A stretch of 64,000 nt of DNA from Erwinia billingiae Eb661. GTDB taxonomy: Bacteria; Pseudomonadota; Gammaproteobacteria; Enterobacterales; Enterobacteriaceae. The DNA is taken from NCBI RefSeq assembly GCF_000196615.1, contig NC_014306.1, positions 1,054,001 to 1,118,000 on the forward strand. The letters are read 5' to 3'. The translations under genes were made by a program, and so were the position numbers. The notes beneath the pieces were generated by a model that saw only the letters and a list, made by a program, of their open reading frames with translations, was not told the origin of the DNA and made no database searches. This document shows positions 26,367 to 35,384 of this stretch, in pieces. Numbering within the stretch: position 1 is the stretch's first letter; each line of letters starts with the position of its first letter.

Positions 26367-26408
26367 AAGTCACTCCCTGGAAAAACGTTATTATTCTGTT
26401 TTTAGTAG

Positions 26409-26424
26409 TGTGATGCAGATCACA
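26409..26424 (-). promoter_or_regulatory. Canonical CRP-binding site of the sugar porter gene
   Basis: TGTGATGCAGATCACA has both perfect arms TGTGA-N6-TCACA. Its centre is 50 bp upstream of the sugar porter ATG, so it probably activates that minus-strand promoter. Confidence 0.85.
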
Positions 26425-26518
26425 CGACCCTTAAATTTAAGACAGATATGCGAATTTGCCAGCGAAATGACGATTTTTAATTTTTTGCGAGGTAATCAGG
26501 CGGGGCGGGAAGTGACAG

Positions 26519-26549
26519 ACAGGCTACCGGGATAATGCCGGCAGCCTGA
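26519..26549 (-). terminator. Possible terminator of the 125-residue hypothetical gene
   Basis: A hairpin CAGGCT-CCGG / CCGG-AGCCTG lies 7 bp past the hypothetical gene's stop. The U-tract is weak. Confidence 0.35.
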
Positions 26550-26555
26550 TGCCTG

Positions 26556-26933
26556 CTAGGAAAGGCTGCGTGTCAGCCTTGAAGCGGGGGTAGTGGTATG
26601 CAGCCTGGGCTGGTGGTTGCCGGTCAGTGGCCGACAGCTTTCTTTGGTGATGCCACGCGCAACAACCGGCGTTTCCTGTGGTGCCGCCACGGCGATGTCG
26701 CTGCCGTTGTACTCCTGCAACAACTTCAGATATTCGCCCAACACCTGCGCAATATCCTCACCCGGCTGGGTGGTGCGGATGTAAAGCTGCGCGGATGTTT
26801 TGCTCTTGTCCTGAATATAAATCTCGTACTTCTTATTCCAGGCTTGTGTGTCGGGACGTTCACGCAGGGTGACGTCATTAAAGCGCAGATGCTGCCAGCG
26901 CGTCAGTCGCTCATAAAAATGATTTTTATCCAT
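26556..26933 (-). CDS. Uncharacterised 125-residue soluble protein
   Basis: I do not recognise this protein. Residues 1-75 look like a small folded domain (FYERLTRWQHLRFNDVTLRE, AWNKKYEIYIQDKSK, LYIRTTQPGEDIAQVLGEYL). The last 40 residues are low in hydrophobics and rich in threonine, proline and arginine. GGAGAGG ten bases before the ATG supports translation. No signal peptide or membrane span is seen. It stands alone between the sugar porter promoter and a possible small-RNA locus. Confidence 0.62.
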   Translation of the reverse strand: MDKNHFYERLTRWQHLRFNDVTLRERPDTQAWNKKYEIYIQDKSKTSAQLYIRTTQPGEDIAQVLGEYLKLLQEYNGSDIAVAAPQETPVVARGITKESCRPLTGNHQPRLHTTTPASRLTRSLS

Positions 26934-26973
26934 GACGGATTAACCTCTCCGTTTTTTCTCTGTGTGTGTAATC

Positions 26974-27108
26974 AAAAAAACGCCCTGGACAGAGGGCGGA
27001 ATAACAGGGTTATTCGTGTAATTAGTAGAGGGAGTGCGCCAAACCCGGCGGGATAGCCGGTTGGCAGCTTAAATCTAGTCGAAATCGGCCTGTTCGCCAC
27101 CGCATGAA
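26974..27108 (-). ncRNA. Candidate small RNA ending at an orphan terminator
   Basis: On the minus strand CGCCCT/AGGGCG (26981-26998) is followed by seven U residues, a good intrinsic terminator. No minus-strand gene ends here: the nearest upstream on that strand is 640 bp away. Just upstream a strong hairpin (GCCAA-CCGGC ... GCCGG-TTTGGC, 27039-27066) and a -10-like TAAAAT (near 27112-27117) would define a structured RNA of roughly 110-130 nt. No known sRNA is recognised, and the 5' end is a guess. Confidence 0.35.
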
Positions 27109-27285
27109 GAGATTTTAGGAAAATTACGCATTCAGAAGCAGGGAAGCAGCGCGGCAAGCGTTTGATACAGCGGGTAATGCCGCCAGAAATATCCCAACAG
27201 TTCTGAATAAGAGTCAGCGAAATCCTGTTTACTCGTGACCAGAGGTGATGGTAATTTCGGGGGCATATTATTTCAGGAGCAGGCC

Positions 27286-27582
27286 ATGAAACAGTTAGTT
27301 ATTGATATCTTGATGAAGATTGCAAAAATCGATGTAGACGCGAAGGAACTGACCGCGCAAGTCGAAGCCCAATCTCTGCTGATTGCTGCTCTGTTGCTGA
27401 CTGCAGGTAAAGAAGGGGCCAATAACATTTCTGAAAACATCCAGAATGCGATTGTCACCGCCTCAAGTTCAGGTCAGGGTTTTATGCAGTCGGATGTTGA
27501 TTTGCTGTTGACCCACGTTAACCGCCTGCTGGCCGTTACCCGCTACGTTGACGAGAAATCCGATACCGAAGAGCAAAGCTAA
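27286..27582 (+). CDS. IraP-like anti-adaptor paralogue
   Basis: This 98-residue protein parallels IraP, the anti-adaptor that binds RssB and protects sigma-S from ClpXP. The N-terminus MKQLVIDILMKIAKIDVDAKELTAQVEAQ aligns without gaps to the true IraP at 62.8 kb (shared MK-L, IL/L, K-x-x-x-x-x-KEL-AQVEA, then II-TALLL). The C-terminal helix (VDLLLTHVNRLLAV) also corresponds, but the HPRQ end is absent. The start at 27286 has CAGGAG before it; an earlier frame extension lacks one. I infer RssB or related binding. This is not shown. Confidence 0.72.
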   Translation: MKQLVIDILMKIAKIDVDAKELTAQVEAQSLLIAALLLTAGKEGANNISENIQNAIVTASSSGQGFMQSDVDLLLTHVNRLLAVTRYVDEKSDTEEQS

Positions 27583-27640
27583 GCGCCTGTGCCTGGGACA
27601 ATGCACCGATGCATTCCCCCAGGCCGCATAAGCGCGACGA

Positions 27641-28456
27641 TTATTTCACCGCCCCTTCCGTCACGCCGCTGATAAACTTACGCTGGAACACCAGGAATAC
27701 TGCCACCAGCGGTAAAATTACGATCATCGCGCCGGCCATCAGCACCGGAATGTTGATGGTGTTTTTGTTCTGGAAGAACATCATGCCGATCGGCAGCGTC
27801 CTCAGTTCATCCTTGTTGACCAGAATCAGCGGGATCAGGAATTCATTCCACGTCCAGATAAACAGCAGCAGCGCCAGAGTGGTCAGCGTCGGCACGATTG
27901 CCGGCACCAGGATCCCCCATAATATGCGCGTGCGTTTCGAGCCATCCATCACCGCCGCCTCCACCAGCTCTTTCGGCACTTGCTGGAAAGCGGTGGCAAT
28001 CATCAGCGTGGTAAACGGCAGCGACAGCGCCACCTGCGGCAGGATCAGCGCCAGATAGGTGTTGGTGAGTCCCATCCAGTGCAATTCGTGGTACAGCGGG
28101 ATAATAAAGGCTTCGCTGGGCAGCACCATGCCTAACGCCATCAGCGCGGCAAACACCGTTTTACCCGGAATACGCAGGAAGGCGAATCCAAACCCGGACA
28201 GAATGCCGACCAGGATACTGATAATCACCACCGGAAACACCACCAGCACCGAGTTAAGGAAATAGGTGCTGAAATGGCCTTCCCGCCAGGCGGAAACGTA
28301 GTTAGCAAAACTGAAGTGCGAGGGCAGGGCAAACACCCCGGCAAACAGCTCGCTTTGCGTTTTGAACGAGGTCATCAACGCCATCAGGAAAGGCAGAATG
28401 GTGACAATGGCGATCAGCCAGATAACCGCACGTGAAACAACAGGCGTAGCGCGCAT
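27641..28456 (-). CDS. ABC sugar importer permease (MalG-type)
   Basis: This 271-residue permease of the MalG/UgpE class has six helices. The EAA loop EAAVMDGSKRTRILWGILVPAI (about residues 180-200), which contacts the ATPase, is well preserved. It starts within the stop of the MalF-type gene (TGATG) and is the last gene of the binding-protein operon. Together with the other permease and the ATPase encoded at 31.9 kb it forms a carbohydrate importer, here proposed to carry an amino sugar. Confidence 0.9.
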   Translation of the reverse strand: MRATPVVSRAVIWLIAIVTILPFLMALMTSFKTQSELFAGVFALPSHFSFANYVSAWREGHFSTYFLNSVLVVFPVVIISILVGILSGFGFAFLRIPGKTVFAALMALGMVLPSEAFIIPLYHELHWMGLTNTYLALILPQVALSLPFTTLMIATAFQQVPKELVEAAVMDGSKRTRILWGILVPAIVPTLTTLALLLFIWTWNEFLIPLILVNKDELRTLPIGMMFFQNKNTINIPVLMAGAMIVILPLVAVFLVFQRKFISGVTEGAVK

Positions 28457-29328
28457 CAGTGACGCTCCCGGATGGCAAAATGAATAATACTGTTGATCGC
28501 AAACACAATGATCATCCCGACGATGGCCACCGCCGAAGCGTAACCGTAGTGGCGTAAATCAAAGCCCTGTTGATACATATACAGGTTGGTCACCAGCGTG
28601 GAGGTGCCTGGTCCGCCATGGGTCATCACGTACACCAGGTCAAAGGCTTTCAGGCTGGAGATCACCGTCAGCAGCAGCGCGACGCGAATTTCAGGCCGCA
28701 GGCCAGGCAAGGTAATGCGCATAAACTTCTGCCGGCGCGACGAGCCATCCAGATCGGCGGCTTCCAGCAATGACGGATCCATACGTTGCAGGCCGGACAT
28801 AAACAGCACCAGACAGAAGCCGAAGAAGTACCAGGTGGCGACAAAGCCGACCGCCGGTAACGCCCAGTCAAAATCCCCCAGCCAGGACAGCGCCAGCTGC
28901 GGCAATCCAATCGCGCGGAAGAAGTGATCGATCGGCCCAAAGGCCGGGTTATATAACCAGCGCCAGACCACGCCGAGCACCGCCATCGGCATGATATAAG
29001 GCAGGAAGAACAGGATACGCAGCAGGCTGCGCTCTTTGTTATTGCGGGTATCGTTGAGGAAGCTGCACAACACCAGGCCAATACAGAGCGGGAACAGCGT
29101 GTAGAACAGCATCAGTACGGCGTTATTTTTTATCGCCACCCAGAACACCGGATCGCTAAACATCTGGATAAAGTTATTCAGCCCGATAAAAATCGGCCGG
29201 GTCGCACCGTCCCACGAGGTAAAACTGACGCCGACCGAGACCAGCAAAGGGAACAGCAAAAATAGCGAATAGATAAGCATTGAGGGCAAAATATACAGCG
29301 CATTTTGCAGTCGTGACTTATTAAGCAT
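28456..29328 (-). CDS. ABC sugar importer permease (MalF-type)
   Basis: This is a 290-residue permease with six helices. It has the EAA motif LLEAADLDGSSRRQKFMRITLPGL and the usual YVMTHGGPG segment near the C-terminus. The ATG at 29328 is preferred over an upstream TTG. It overlaps the next permease by one base (TGATG). Upstream, 63 bp away, is the binding-protein gene, so the order is binding protein, MalF-type, MalG-type. Confidence 0.9.
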   Translation of the reverse strand: MLNKSRLQNALYILPSMLIYSLFLLFPLLVSVGVSFTSWDGATRPIFIGLNNFIQMFSDPVFWVAIKNNAVLMLFYTLFPLCIGLVLCSFLNDTRNNKERSLLRILFFLPYIMPMAVLGVVWRWLYNPAFGPIDHFFRAIGLPQLALSWLGDFDWALPAVGFVATWYFFGFCLVLFMSGLQRMDPSLLEAADLDGSSRRQKFMRITLPGLRPEIRVALLLTVISSLKAFDLVYVMTHGGPGTSTLVTNLYMYQQGFDLRHYGYASAVAIVGMIIVFAINSIIHFAIRERH

Positions 29329-29391
29329 AACGGTGTTCTCGCGCGTCAAACTGAATAACGGCCCGGCCTGTCGCAGCGCCGGGCAGAGGGC

Positions 29392-30738
29392 TTACTTTTT
29401 CAGGCTGGAGAGGTACTGCTGGTAATTGGTATCCAGTTTGTCGGTCATCTGTTGCGGCGTAAGCTTGTCGGCCAGCAGCAGCTGCACATTTTCATTCAGC
29501 GCATTGCCCATGGTCGGTGTTGCCCAGTCCACGTAGTGGCCAAGGCCATCGTGGCCGTTAACCGTGGTCCAGACGTTATACACATCGGCCAGCAACGGGT
29601 TGTCCGCCGGAAGTTTGGCATCCTTGTTGGCGCTGGCGGGCAGGAAGCCAGCCTTCAGCCATTTCTCAGCCATCTTGTCGGAAACGATGTAATCAATGTA
29701 TTTGGCCGCCGCATCCTGCTGTTCTTTGGTTTTCGCCGTCAGGGTAATGGAGAACGGCAAATCGGTTCCGCCGACCATCAGCGGTTTGCTGACGCCGTCG
29801 AACTGCGGGAACGCAGCGAAGTGAATATCTTTATTATCTTTGAACTGCCCCATATACCAGGTGCCGCTGACAAAGAACGCGGCCTGCCCACTCTGGAACA
29901 GCGTGGCCGCATCGTCTTTACCAATGCCCTGGAAGCCTGGGAAGAAGTAGCCTTTCTTATTCCACTCCTGCATCAGGGCGGCAGCTTTCTGCAATTTCGC
30001 ATCTTTAAAGGTGCCGCCGACGTCGTAAATCAGGTCATCCATCGCTTTGCGATCGCTGCTGCTAATCTGATCCTGCCACAGCGTGGTCAGCATCTGCTGG
30101 CCGGCAGAGCCGTCGAGGATGCCTAACATCAGTGGCGCCGTGCCCTGTTCTTTCAGCTTCGCCATCGCGGCTTCAAACTCAGCCATGGTTTTCGGCACGG
30201 CAATCCCGGCCTTATCCAGCAGCTGCTTGTTGTAATAGAGCCCGACCATTTCACCGAGGCTGGCAACGCCATACAGACTTCCGCTACCGAACTGCTGGCT
30301 ATCAGACCAGCGGTTGCGCTTCAGCATCGAATCCGGGAAGCGCGTGGTCCAGCCATACTGTTTGGCGTAGCCGTCCAGCGGGATCAGCAGCTTCTCTTTC
30401 ACCAGCGCACCCATATCACCGCCGCCCTGATTCACCTGGGCAACCTGCGGGCCGTCACCGGAGTTCAGCGACAGTTTCAGCGGGATGCGGGTATCGTCAA
30501 AGGAGTGAACGGAACGGTCAATGCTGACGCCCGGATTCTGCGCGGTAAACTCTTTGATCGCTTCATCGATGGCCGAGGTCTGAGACGGATAGTTATAGAT
30601 ATCCCACTCGGACAGCTTGGTGTCCGCCTGCGCGGGCAGCTGGAACAGTGCGGTAAGCAAGCCAACCGCCAGCAACGACAGCGCCGGGCGGGCAGTGACA
30701 GTGCGGGAAGAACGGGTAACCCTGGAAGCAGTGAACAT
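29392..30738 (-). CDS. ABC sugar-binding protein (family 1)
   Basis: This 448-residue periplasmic solute-binding protein of the MalE/UgpB class has a signal peptide with a long basic n-region (residues 1-18), then [17 protein letters not shown] before D39. The mature protein shows [24 protein letters not shown], the class motif, and [14 protein letters not shown]. It is the first gene of the minus-strand importer operon. The long promoter region upstream contains a TTACTTT-N7-AAATAAA repeat that may bind the local ROK regulator. The ligand is unknown. Confidence 0.9.
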   Translation of the reverse strand: MFTASRVTRSSRTVTARPALSLLAVGLLTALFQLPAQADTKLSEWDIYNYPSQTSAIDEAIKEFTAQNPGVSIDRSVHSFDDTRIPLKLSLNSGDGPQVAQVNQGGGDMGALVKEKLLIPLDGYAKQYGWTTRFPDSMLKRNRWSDSQQFGSGSLYGVASLGEMVGLYYNKQLLDKAGIAVPKTMAEFEAAMAKLKEQGTAPLMLGILDGSAGQQMLTTLWQDQISSSDRKAMDDLIYDVGGTFKDAKLQKAAALMQEWNKKGYFFPGFQGIGKDDAATLFQSGQAAFFVSGTWYMGQFKDNKDIHFAAFPQFDGVSKPLMVGGTDLPFSITLTAKTKEQQDAAAKYIDYIVSDKMAEKWLKAGFLPASANKDAKLPADNPLLADVYNVWTTVNGHDGLGHYVDWATPTMGNALNENVQLLLADKLTPQQMTDKLDTNYQQYLSSLKK

Positions 30739-31295
30739 GGATCTGTTTCTCCAACATCAAGAGAGCATCCTTTCATGATGGCAACCGACTTTCCCGCTGG
30801 TTGCATGAGGGCGTTTATAGATGATCACGTAGCCTTAGTTCATACTTACTTTAATGATTAAATAAAGTCAAACATCCCCACCTCCGCATTGCTGAAAGGT
30901 GATGCAGAGCAGAAAAACTGATAATTTTTCATTTCTCAGGGTGAAAAACTGCAGAATCGCGCTTTTCCTGCTTAAACGCCGGGTTGCCTGGGGCGATCAG
31001 GTGTTCTGTATGGTGGGCGTTGGGGTGAGCTAATCCACTGAATGGTCATATGAAAATAGTATGTCGTCAGGGGCCATATTATCAGGGAAGGGCACTGCGC
31101 CTGCATTATGACGCGATTTTGCCGTCAGATTGCCGTTTGCGGGGGTTCTCACCCCAGACTAAAGTTCAAGACTGTGATCGACTGCATAATCTCAGCGGCT
31201 CAGGTGCGGCACAGGGGTATTATTTTTTCTTGAAAACAAAGTCGGCTTTATTTAAGTTGGTGATCTCTTCTTCACCGACTGTATGAGCGTGGACG
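30739..31295. promoter_or_regulatory. Divergent control region of the importer operon and the GNAT-ATPase operon
   Basis: This 557-bp region has no convincing gene. It contains TTACTTT-N7-AAATAAA (30846-30866), a spacing like NagC/Mlc sites of ROK regulators. It also has an inverted repeat TTTTTCA-N10-TGAAAAA (30925-30948). TAAGTTGGTG at 31253-31262 is an exact 10-mer also found in the 35.29 kb promoter of the same locus. Function of each is inferred. Confidence 0.4.
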
Positions 31296-31901
31296 ATGAC
31301 TTTGCTTGAAGGAAAGATCCGCCCGGCAACCGCCGATGATACTGACGCCCTTTATGAGATCTGCCTGAAAACCGCGGATGCAGGCAAAGATGCCAGCGAT
31401 CTGTATGCCGATCCTCACTATCCGGGCACCCGCTTTGCCGTGCCCTATGCGCTGTTTGCCCCTGATTTCGCCTTTGTTCTGGAGAAAGCCGGCAAGGTGA
31501 TCGGCTATGTGGTGGCAACGCCGGACACCGTGGCGTTTGAGCAGCAGTTGCTGAAAGAGTGGTGGCCACTGCAGGTGGAACGCTTTGCCGACCGTCAGCC
31601 GGTTAAACCGCTGGACAGTAAAATCCTCGACGCGGTTCGCCAGCCTGAAACCGCCTCTGAGACGCTGACCCGCCGCTATCCCGCGCATCTGCATATCAAT
31701 ATCTTGCCAGAAGGCCAGCGCGGCGGCTGGGGGAAACGGTTGATTGAACATGAACTTGCCGCATTAAAAGCCGCAGGTGTCAGCGGCGTTTATCTCGGTA
31801 TTAGCCTGCAAAATGAAGCGGTTGCCTGTTTCTATCAGCAACTCGGTTTTCAGCCGCTCTTCCGCAGCAATGCCATTTATATGGGCCAGGATCTGAACTG
31901 A
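31296..31901 (+). CDS. GNAT acetyltransferase resembling the OGA-type acetyltransferase domain
   Basis: This 201-residue GNAT protein has KIRPATADDTDALYEICLKT at its start, ADPHYPGTRFAVPY, YPAHLHINILPEGQRGGWGKRLI (acetyl-CoA-binding region, about residues 128-150) and CFYQQLGF. This pattern resembles bacterial relatives of the GNAT-like domain of O-GlcNAcase, known to me from amino-sugar gene clusters. It may acetylate an amino sugar, but that is inference. It is encoded 7 bp before the ATPase gene, so the two form an operon. The start codon is uncertain because no clear Shine-Dalgarno sequence precedes 31296. Confidence 0.78.
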   Translation: MTLLEGKIRPATADDTDALYEICLKTADAGKDASDLYADPHYPGTRFAVPYALFAPDFAFVLEKAGKVIGYVVATPDTVAFEQQLLKEWWPLQVERFADRQPVKPLDSKILDAVRQPETASETLTRRYPAHLHINILPEGQRGGWGKRLIEHELAALKAAGVSGVYLGISLQNEAVACFYQQLGFQPLFRSNAIYMGQDLN

Positions 31902-31908
31902 GGACGCT

Positions 31909-33000
31909 ATGGCTACTCTGCACTTAAAAAACGTCAAAAAGTCTTACGAGCACGTCAATGTGATCCACGGCATCGATCTGAAAATCGATAACGGGGAATT
32001 TATCGTGTTCGTGGGCCCATCCGGCTGCGGCAAGTCCACGCTGCTGCGGATGATCGCCGGCCTGGAAGAGATCAGCAGCGGCGAACTGTTTATCGATGAA
32101 CAGGATATGACCCACCAGTCGGCTACCGAACGCGGCATTGCGATGGTCTTCCAGTCATACGCGCTCTATCCCAATATGACGGTCAAAGGCAATCTGGCCT
32201 ATCCGCTGGAAGTCGCAAAGCGGCCGAAGGCGGAAATTGCCGAACAGATTGCGATCACCGCCGAAAAACTGCACCTGACCGAACTGCTGGATCGCCATCC
32301 GCGCGCGCTTTCAGGCGGCCAGCGCCAGCGTGTGGCGATTGGCCGGGCGATCATTCGTCAGCCACGAATTTTCCTGTTTGATGAGCCGCTCTCCAACCTT
32401 GATGCCGAGCTGCGCTTACAGATGCGTATCGAGATTGCCAAACTGCATGAATCGCTAGGTAACACCATGATTTATGTCACCCATGATCAGCTGGAGGCGA
32501 TGACGCTGGCGGATCGCATCGTGGTGCTGCGGCAGGGGAAAATTGAGCAGGTCGGCGCGCCGCTGGATCTCTATCACGACCCGGACAACCTGTTTGTCGC
32601 CGGATTTATCGGCTCACCGAAAATGAACTTCGTCAGCGCCCGCGTGCTGTCTGTCGAAGCGGGTAAGGTGCGGCTGGCGGTGCCGGAGCTGAAGCTGACG
32701 TCGATTGAATTGCCGGTGCACGCCGCGCTGGAGGAAGGGCAGAAGGTGACGCTGGGCATCCGACCTGAGCATTTCGTCAGCGCCGAACAGGATAACCGTG
32801 ACTGGTCATTCCCCGGTACGCTGTCATTTGCCGAGCGGCTTGGCCACACCAACTATCTCTATCTGGATATTGGCCGCGAGAGTTTGCTGGTGATTGAAGC
32901 GCGGAAAATGGAGGAGGTTGAGTTGGGAGAAGAGGTGCAGCTGGCGCTTAATCCGCAGCACTGCATGCTGTTCAATGAGCAGGGCATGCGCATCCGCTAG
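31909..33000 (+). CDS. ABC sugar importer ATPase (UgpC/MalK-type)
   Basis: This 363-residue ATPase has Walker A GPSGCGKST (residues 36-44), the Q-loop MVFQSYALYPNMTV, signature LSGGQRQRVAIGRA, Walker B IFLFDEPLSNLD and the switch histidine in VTHDQLEAM. The C-terminal OB-type regulatory domain of the MalK class is present (LGIRPEHF). GAGGA precedes the ATG. It energises the two permeases encoded divergently at 27.6-29.3 kb. Splitting the ATPase from its permeases into a divergent operon is somewhat unusual. Confidence 0.93.
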   Translation: MATLHLKNVKKSYEHVNVIHGIDLKIDNGEFIVFVGPSGCGKSTLLRMIAGLEEISSGELFIDEQDMTHQSATERGIAMVFQSYALYPNMTVKGNLAYPLEVAKRPKAEIAEQIAITAEKLHLTELLDRHPRALSGGQRQRVAIGRAIIRQPRIFLFDEPLSNLDAELRLQMRIEIAKLHESLGNTMIYVTHDQLEAMTLADRIVVLRQGKIEQVGAPLDLYHDPDNLFVAGFIGSPKMNFVSARVLSVEAGKVRLAVPELKLTSIELPVHAALEEGQKVTLGIRPEHFVSAEQDNRDWSFPGTLSFAERLGHTNYLYLDIGRESLLVIEARKMEEVELGEEVQLALNPQHCMLFNEQGMRIR

Positions 33001-33052
33001 ATTTCAGCCTGGCGTCGGTTAATCCCGCCGCCAGAACCTGCCCGTAAACCCG

Positions 33053-34165
33053 TTACCCTTCTTCATCTGCCTGCGCCGACAGCACGTCAATCAGCCGGTT
33101 TACGGTGAATCCTGCTGCGCCCAGGGCCCACATGCGGCTGGATTCGGTGAGGAACTGCAGCGGCGTCAGCTGCGGTGTCAGCTTCAGGCGATACTCCTGG
33201 AAACTCTGGCTGATCTGATCGAGTAAAATGCGCGAAGCCATTTGTGGCTCCATCGCCAGGTAGATCACATCGGGATCGTAGGCCACGGCAAGGTTTGCCA
33301 GCGACAGGCCCAGATGCTGACCGGCCGTCGCCAGCGTTTGCAGCGCCAGCGGTGACGGGTGTTTATCCAGCGCCAGCAGATTGGCCGGCACCGCTTCACC
33401 GGCCTGCTGCAGGGTCTTCAGAATGGCTTTGGACGAGGCGATCTCTTCCAGCGTGCACTTTGAGCCATCGTTCAGCAGCGCATTACCAATCTCGCCTGCG
33501 GTGCCGGTGCGGCCGCGATACAGCGCCCGATCCAGAATAATCCCGGCACCAATCCCTTTACCGTAGGTGGCGATAATCGCCGTCTGCGCTGCGCCAAGCT
33601 GACCGAAGACCAGCGTGGCGAGGGCCAGCGCATTGGCATCGTTCTCGATATACACCGGAATGGCAAAGCGTTCTTCCAGCAATGAGGCAATCGCCACGTG
33701 GGTCCAGTCCAGCACCGTCGAACGGATGCAGTGGCCGCTGACCGGATCGACCAGCCCTGCCAGCGCCAGACCAATCGCCGCCACGCGCTTGTCCTCAACG
33801 GTTTTCAGGAACTTTGCCAGCGCATCGCTGAGCTGCTTGGGCGTCAGCTCGCCTGAGGGCATCTGCTGCTCGCCAATCAGGTTGCCGGTCAGATCGGTCA
33901 GCACAATCAGGTTACGTTCCGCATTGAGCTGGATGCCGACCACCGTGGCGTAATCCGGATTCAGGCCGAGCAGGGTTTTGGGTCTGCCCATCGAGACGCG
34001 GCGCAGGCCTTTTTCAATGATGATCCCCCGGCTCAGCAGGCGGTTTGCCGCCTGGGACACGGTCGACATGCTCAGCCCGCTGCGGACTTTCAGATCGGAC
34101 TGGCTGATCGGGGAGTTCTCAACAATCAGCCGCAAAATGCGGGAGGTAACGTTCGGTGCGATCAT
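33053..34165 (-). CDS. ROK-family transcriptional regulator
   Basis: This 370-residue NagC/Mlc-type repressor has an N-terminal winged helix (ISQSDLKVRSGLSMSTVSQAANRL, about residues 20-43). The ROK sugar-binding domain follows with IGLALAGLVDP, IENDANALALA and ATYGKGIGAGIILDRALYRG. The zinc-site cysteines are reduced: GSKCTLEEIAS keeps one cysteine where NagC-type proteins have a cluster. It follows the kinase gene by 52 bp on the same strand, so it is in an operon with it. It probably senses a substrate or phosphorylated product of this locus. ATG at 34165 is chosen over a TTG. Confidence 0.88.
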   Translation of the reverse strand: MIAPNVTSRILRLIVENSPISQSDLKVRSGLSMSTVSQAANRLLSRGIIIEKGLRRVSMGRPKTLLGLNPDYATVVGIQLNAERNLIVLTDLTGNLIGEQQMPSGELTPKQLSDALAKFLKTVEDKRVAAIGLALAGLVDPVSGHCIRSTVLDWTHVAIASLLEERFAIPVYIENDANALALATLVFGQLGAAQTAIIATYGKGIGAGIILDRALYRGRTGTAGEIGNALLNDGSKCTLEEIASSKAILKTLQQAGEAVPANLLALDKHPSPLALQTLATAGQHLGLSLANLAVAYDPDVIYLAMEPQMASRILLDQISQSFQEYRLKLTPQLTPLQFLTESSRMWALGAAGFTVNRLIDVLSAQADEEG

Positions 34166-34217
34166 AAAAGGTGCGGGTCTCAAAAAGTAAGTGGCTGGCT
34201 GTCAGCGGTTGACCGGC

Positions 34218-35081
34218 TCAACAGAGGCTGGCCAGACGCAAAGCACCTGACAGCGCATCTTCCTGTGCAGGCACAATCTTATTGCGCGTGGCTGCAGCCA
34301 GCCAGGGGAGAAGCGGGGCGGCCATTCCGCCCATCAACGCCAGCGGGCCGTGGCTGGCTTGCGCCAGCGCATCCAGCATCACCGTCACTTCTGCGGCGCT
34401 TTCGGCGATCAGCTCAGCGGCAAGTTCATCACCCTGCTGAGCGGCGTCAAACACCCAGGGCGAGAAATGTCCCCAGTCACCGGGCGTGGCGTGCCGGGTC
34501 CAGCTGAGTAGCGCATCCGGTGAGTGTGAAAAATGGCGCATCACGGCCTCAGTCAGCGGAGTGACGGCAATAATGCCATCATGAGCCTGTAAGGCTTTTC
34601 GCAGCGCGCGCTGGCCCAGCAATGCGCCAGAGCCGTGATCGGCAAGCGCAAATCCCCAGCCGCCGACCCGGTGAAAACGCGTGCCGTCCCAGGCCGCGCC
34701 CTGGCTGCCGGTACCGGCAATCAGCACCGCGCCCGGTTGCCCCTGATGGGCGCCCGCGCAGGCGATATCGACGTCAGAGAATAACGAAAGTCGGGCGAAA
34801 GAAGACGGATGTTGCTGCAAACGCTGGTCGACCGACGGCACATTCGCCCCTGCCAGTCCCCATACCGCGTGGGTGTTTTTACGCGCCGATAAAGGCAGGT
34901 CAGCGGCGATAAAGGTCTGTTCGATCAGCGTGTTGACGCGGTCCAGCGCGCCGGTGAAATCAGAATAGACGTTGGCCGATCCGCCGGTGCACTCCGCGAG
35001 GATCCTGCCGTCAGGCGTCGTGAGTCTGGTCCGGCAATGCGTGCCGCCGCCATCTACTCCGATCAAAAATTCTGATTGCAT
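34218..35081 (-). CDS. Glucosamine-kinase-like protein (BadF/BcrA ATPase family)
   Basis: This 287-residue cytosolic sugar kinase belongs to the BadF/BadG/BcrA/BcrD family. Phosphate loop 1 is VDGGGTHCRTRL at residues 9-20. AGTGSQGAAWDG and VGGWGFALADHGSGALLG are the hallmark motifs of N-acetylglucosamine kinase and the bacterial glucosamine kinase GspK. GGGAGG precedes the ATG. It is divergent from the Gfo/Idh/MocA gene and followed by the ROK gene. I infer phosphorylation of an amino sugar imported by the ABC system. Glucosamine versus N-acetylglucosamine cannot be separated by eye. Confidence 0.85.
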   Translation of the reverse strand: MQSEFLIGVDGGGTHCRTRLTTPDGRILAECTGGSANVYSDFTGALDRVNTLIEQTFIAADLPLSARKNTHAVWGLAGANVPSVDQRLQQHPSSFARLSLFSDVDIACAGAHQGQPGAVLIAGTGSQGAAWDGTRFHRVGGWGFALADHGSGALLGQRALRKALQAHDGIIAVTPLTEAVMRHFSHSPDALLSWTRHATPGDWGHFSPWVFDAAQQGDELAAELIAESAAEVTVMLDALAQASHGPLALMGGMAAPLLPWLAAATRNKIVPAQEDALSGALRLASLC

Positions 35082-35384
35082 GATCCTCCCGTGACCGGCG
35101 TTGACCCACAGTGTGGCGAAAAACTACTGGCTATTTTGCTCGAAACGATAAAATAAAAAAACTTAAATCGCAATAACAAATAAATATGGATGGGTTTGTT
35201 AATATTATAATGATTTAAATCAAGTGTTTAATAAAAAATGTGTTTTTTGTTTGAGCTTTCATTGTTGACATTAGTTTTTCTGTCGTACTAAGTTGGTGTC
35301 CAACAATTGCGCGATTCCGGATGCCGATCACACCGCATCAGGGACGCTTTTCTTTTTCCGTGACCAAGATGGGCAGGGGTCAAT
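35082..35384. promoter_or_regulatory. AT-rich divergent promoter region, kinase / oxidoreductase
   Basis: This 303-bp region is far more AT-rich than its surroundings. On the plus strand TTGACA (35265-35270) and TACTAA (35286-35291), 15 bp apart, are a plausible promoter. The inverted repeat GTTGG-TGT-CCAAC (35292-35304) overlaps the start zone, as an operator would. TAAGTTGGTG (35289-35298) recurs at 31253. TAACAAA-N14-TTTGTTA (35174-35201) is another symmetric element, nearer the kinase side. Confidence 0.5.

Noticed and set aside
26972..27157. 61-codon minus-strand frame
   Set aside because: It covers the orphan terminator and shows no ribosome binding site; a non-coding RNA is a better explanation.
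31050..31286. 78-codon frame in the importer control region
   Set aside because: No ribosome binding site, no recognisable composition, and it covers the putative operators and promoter of the GNAT-ATPase operon.
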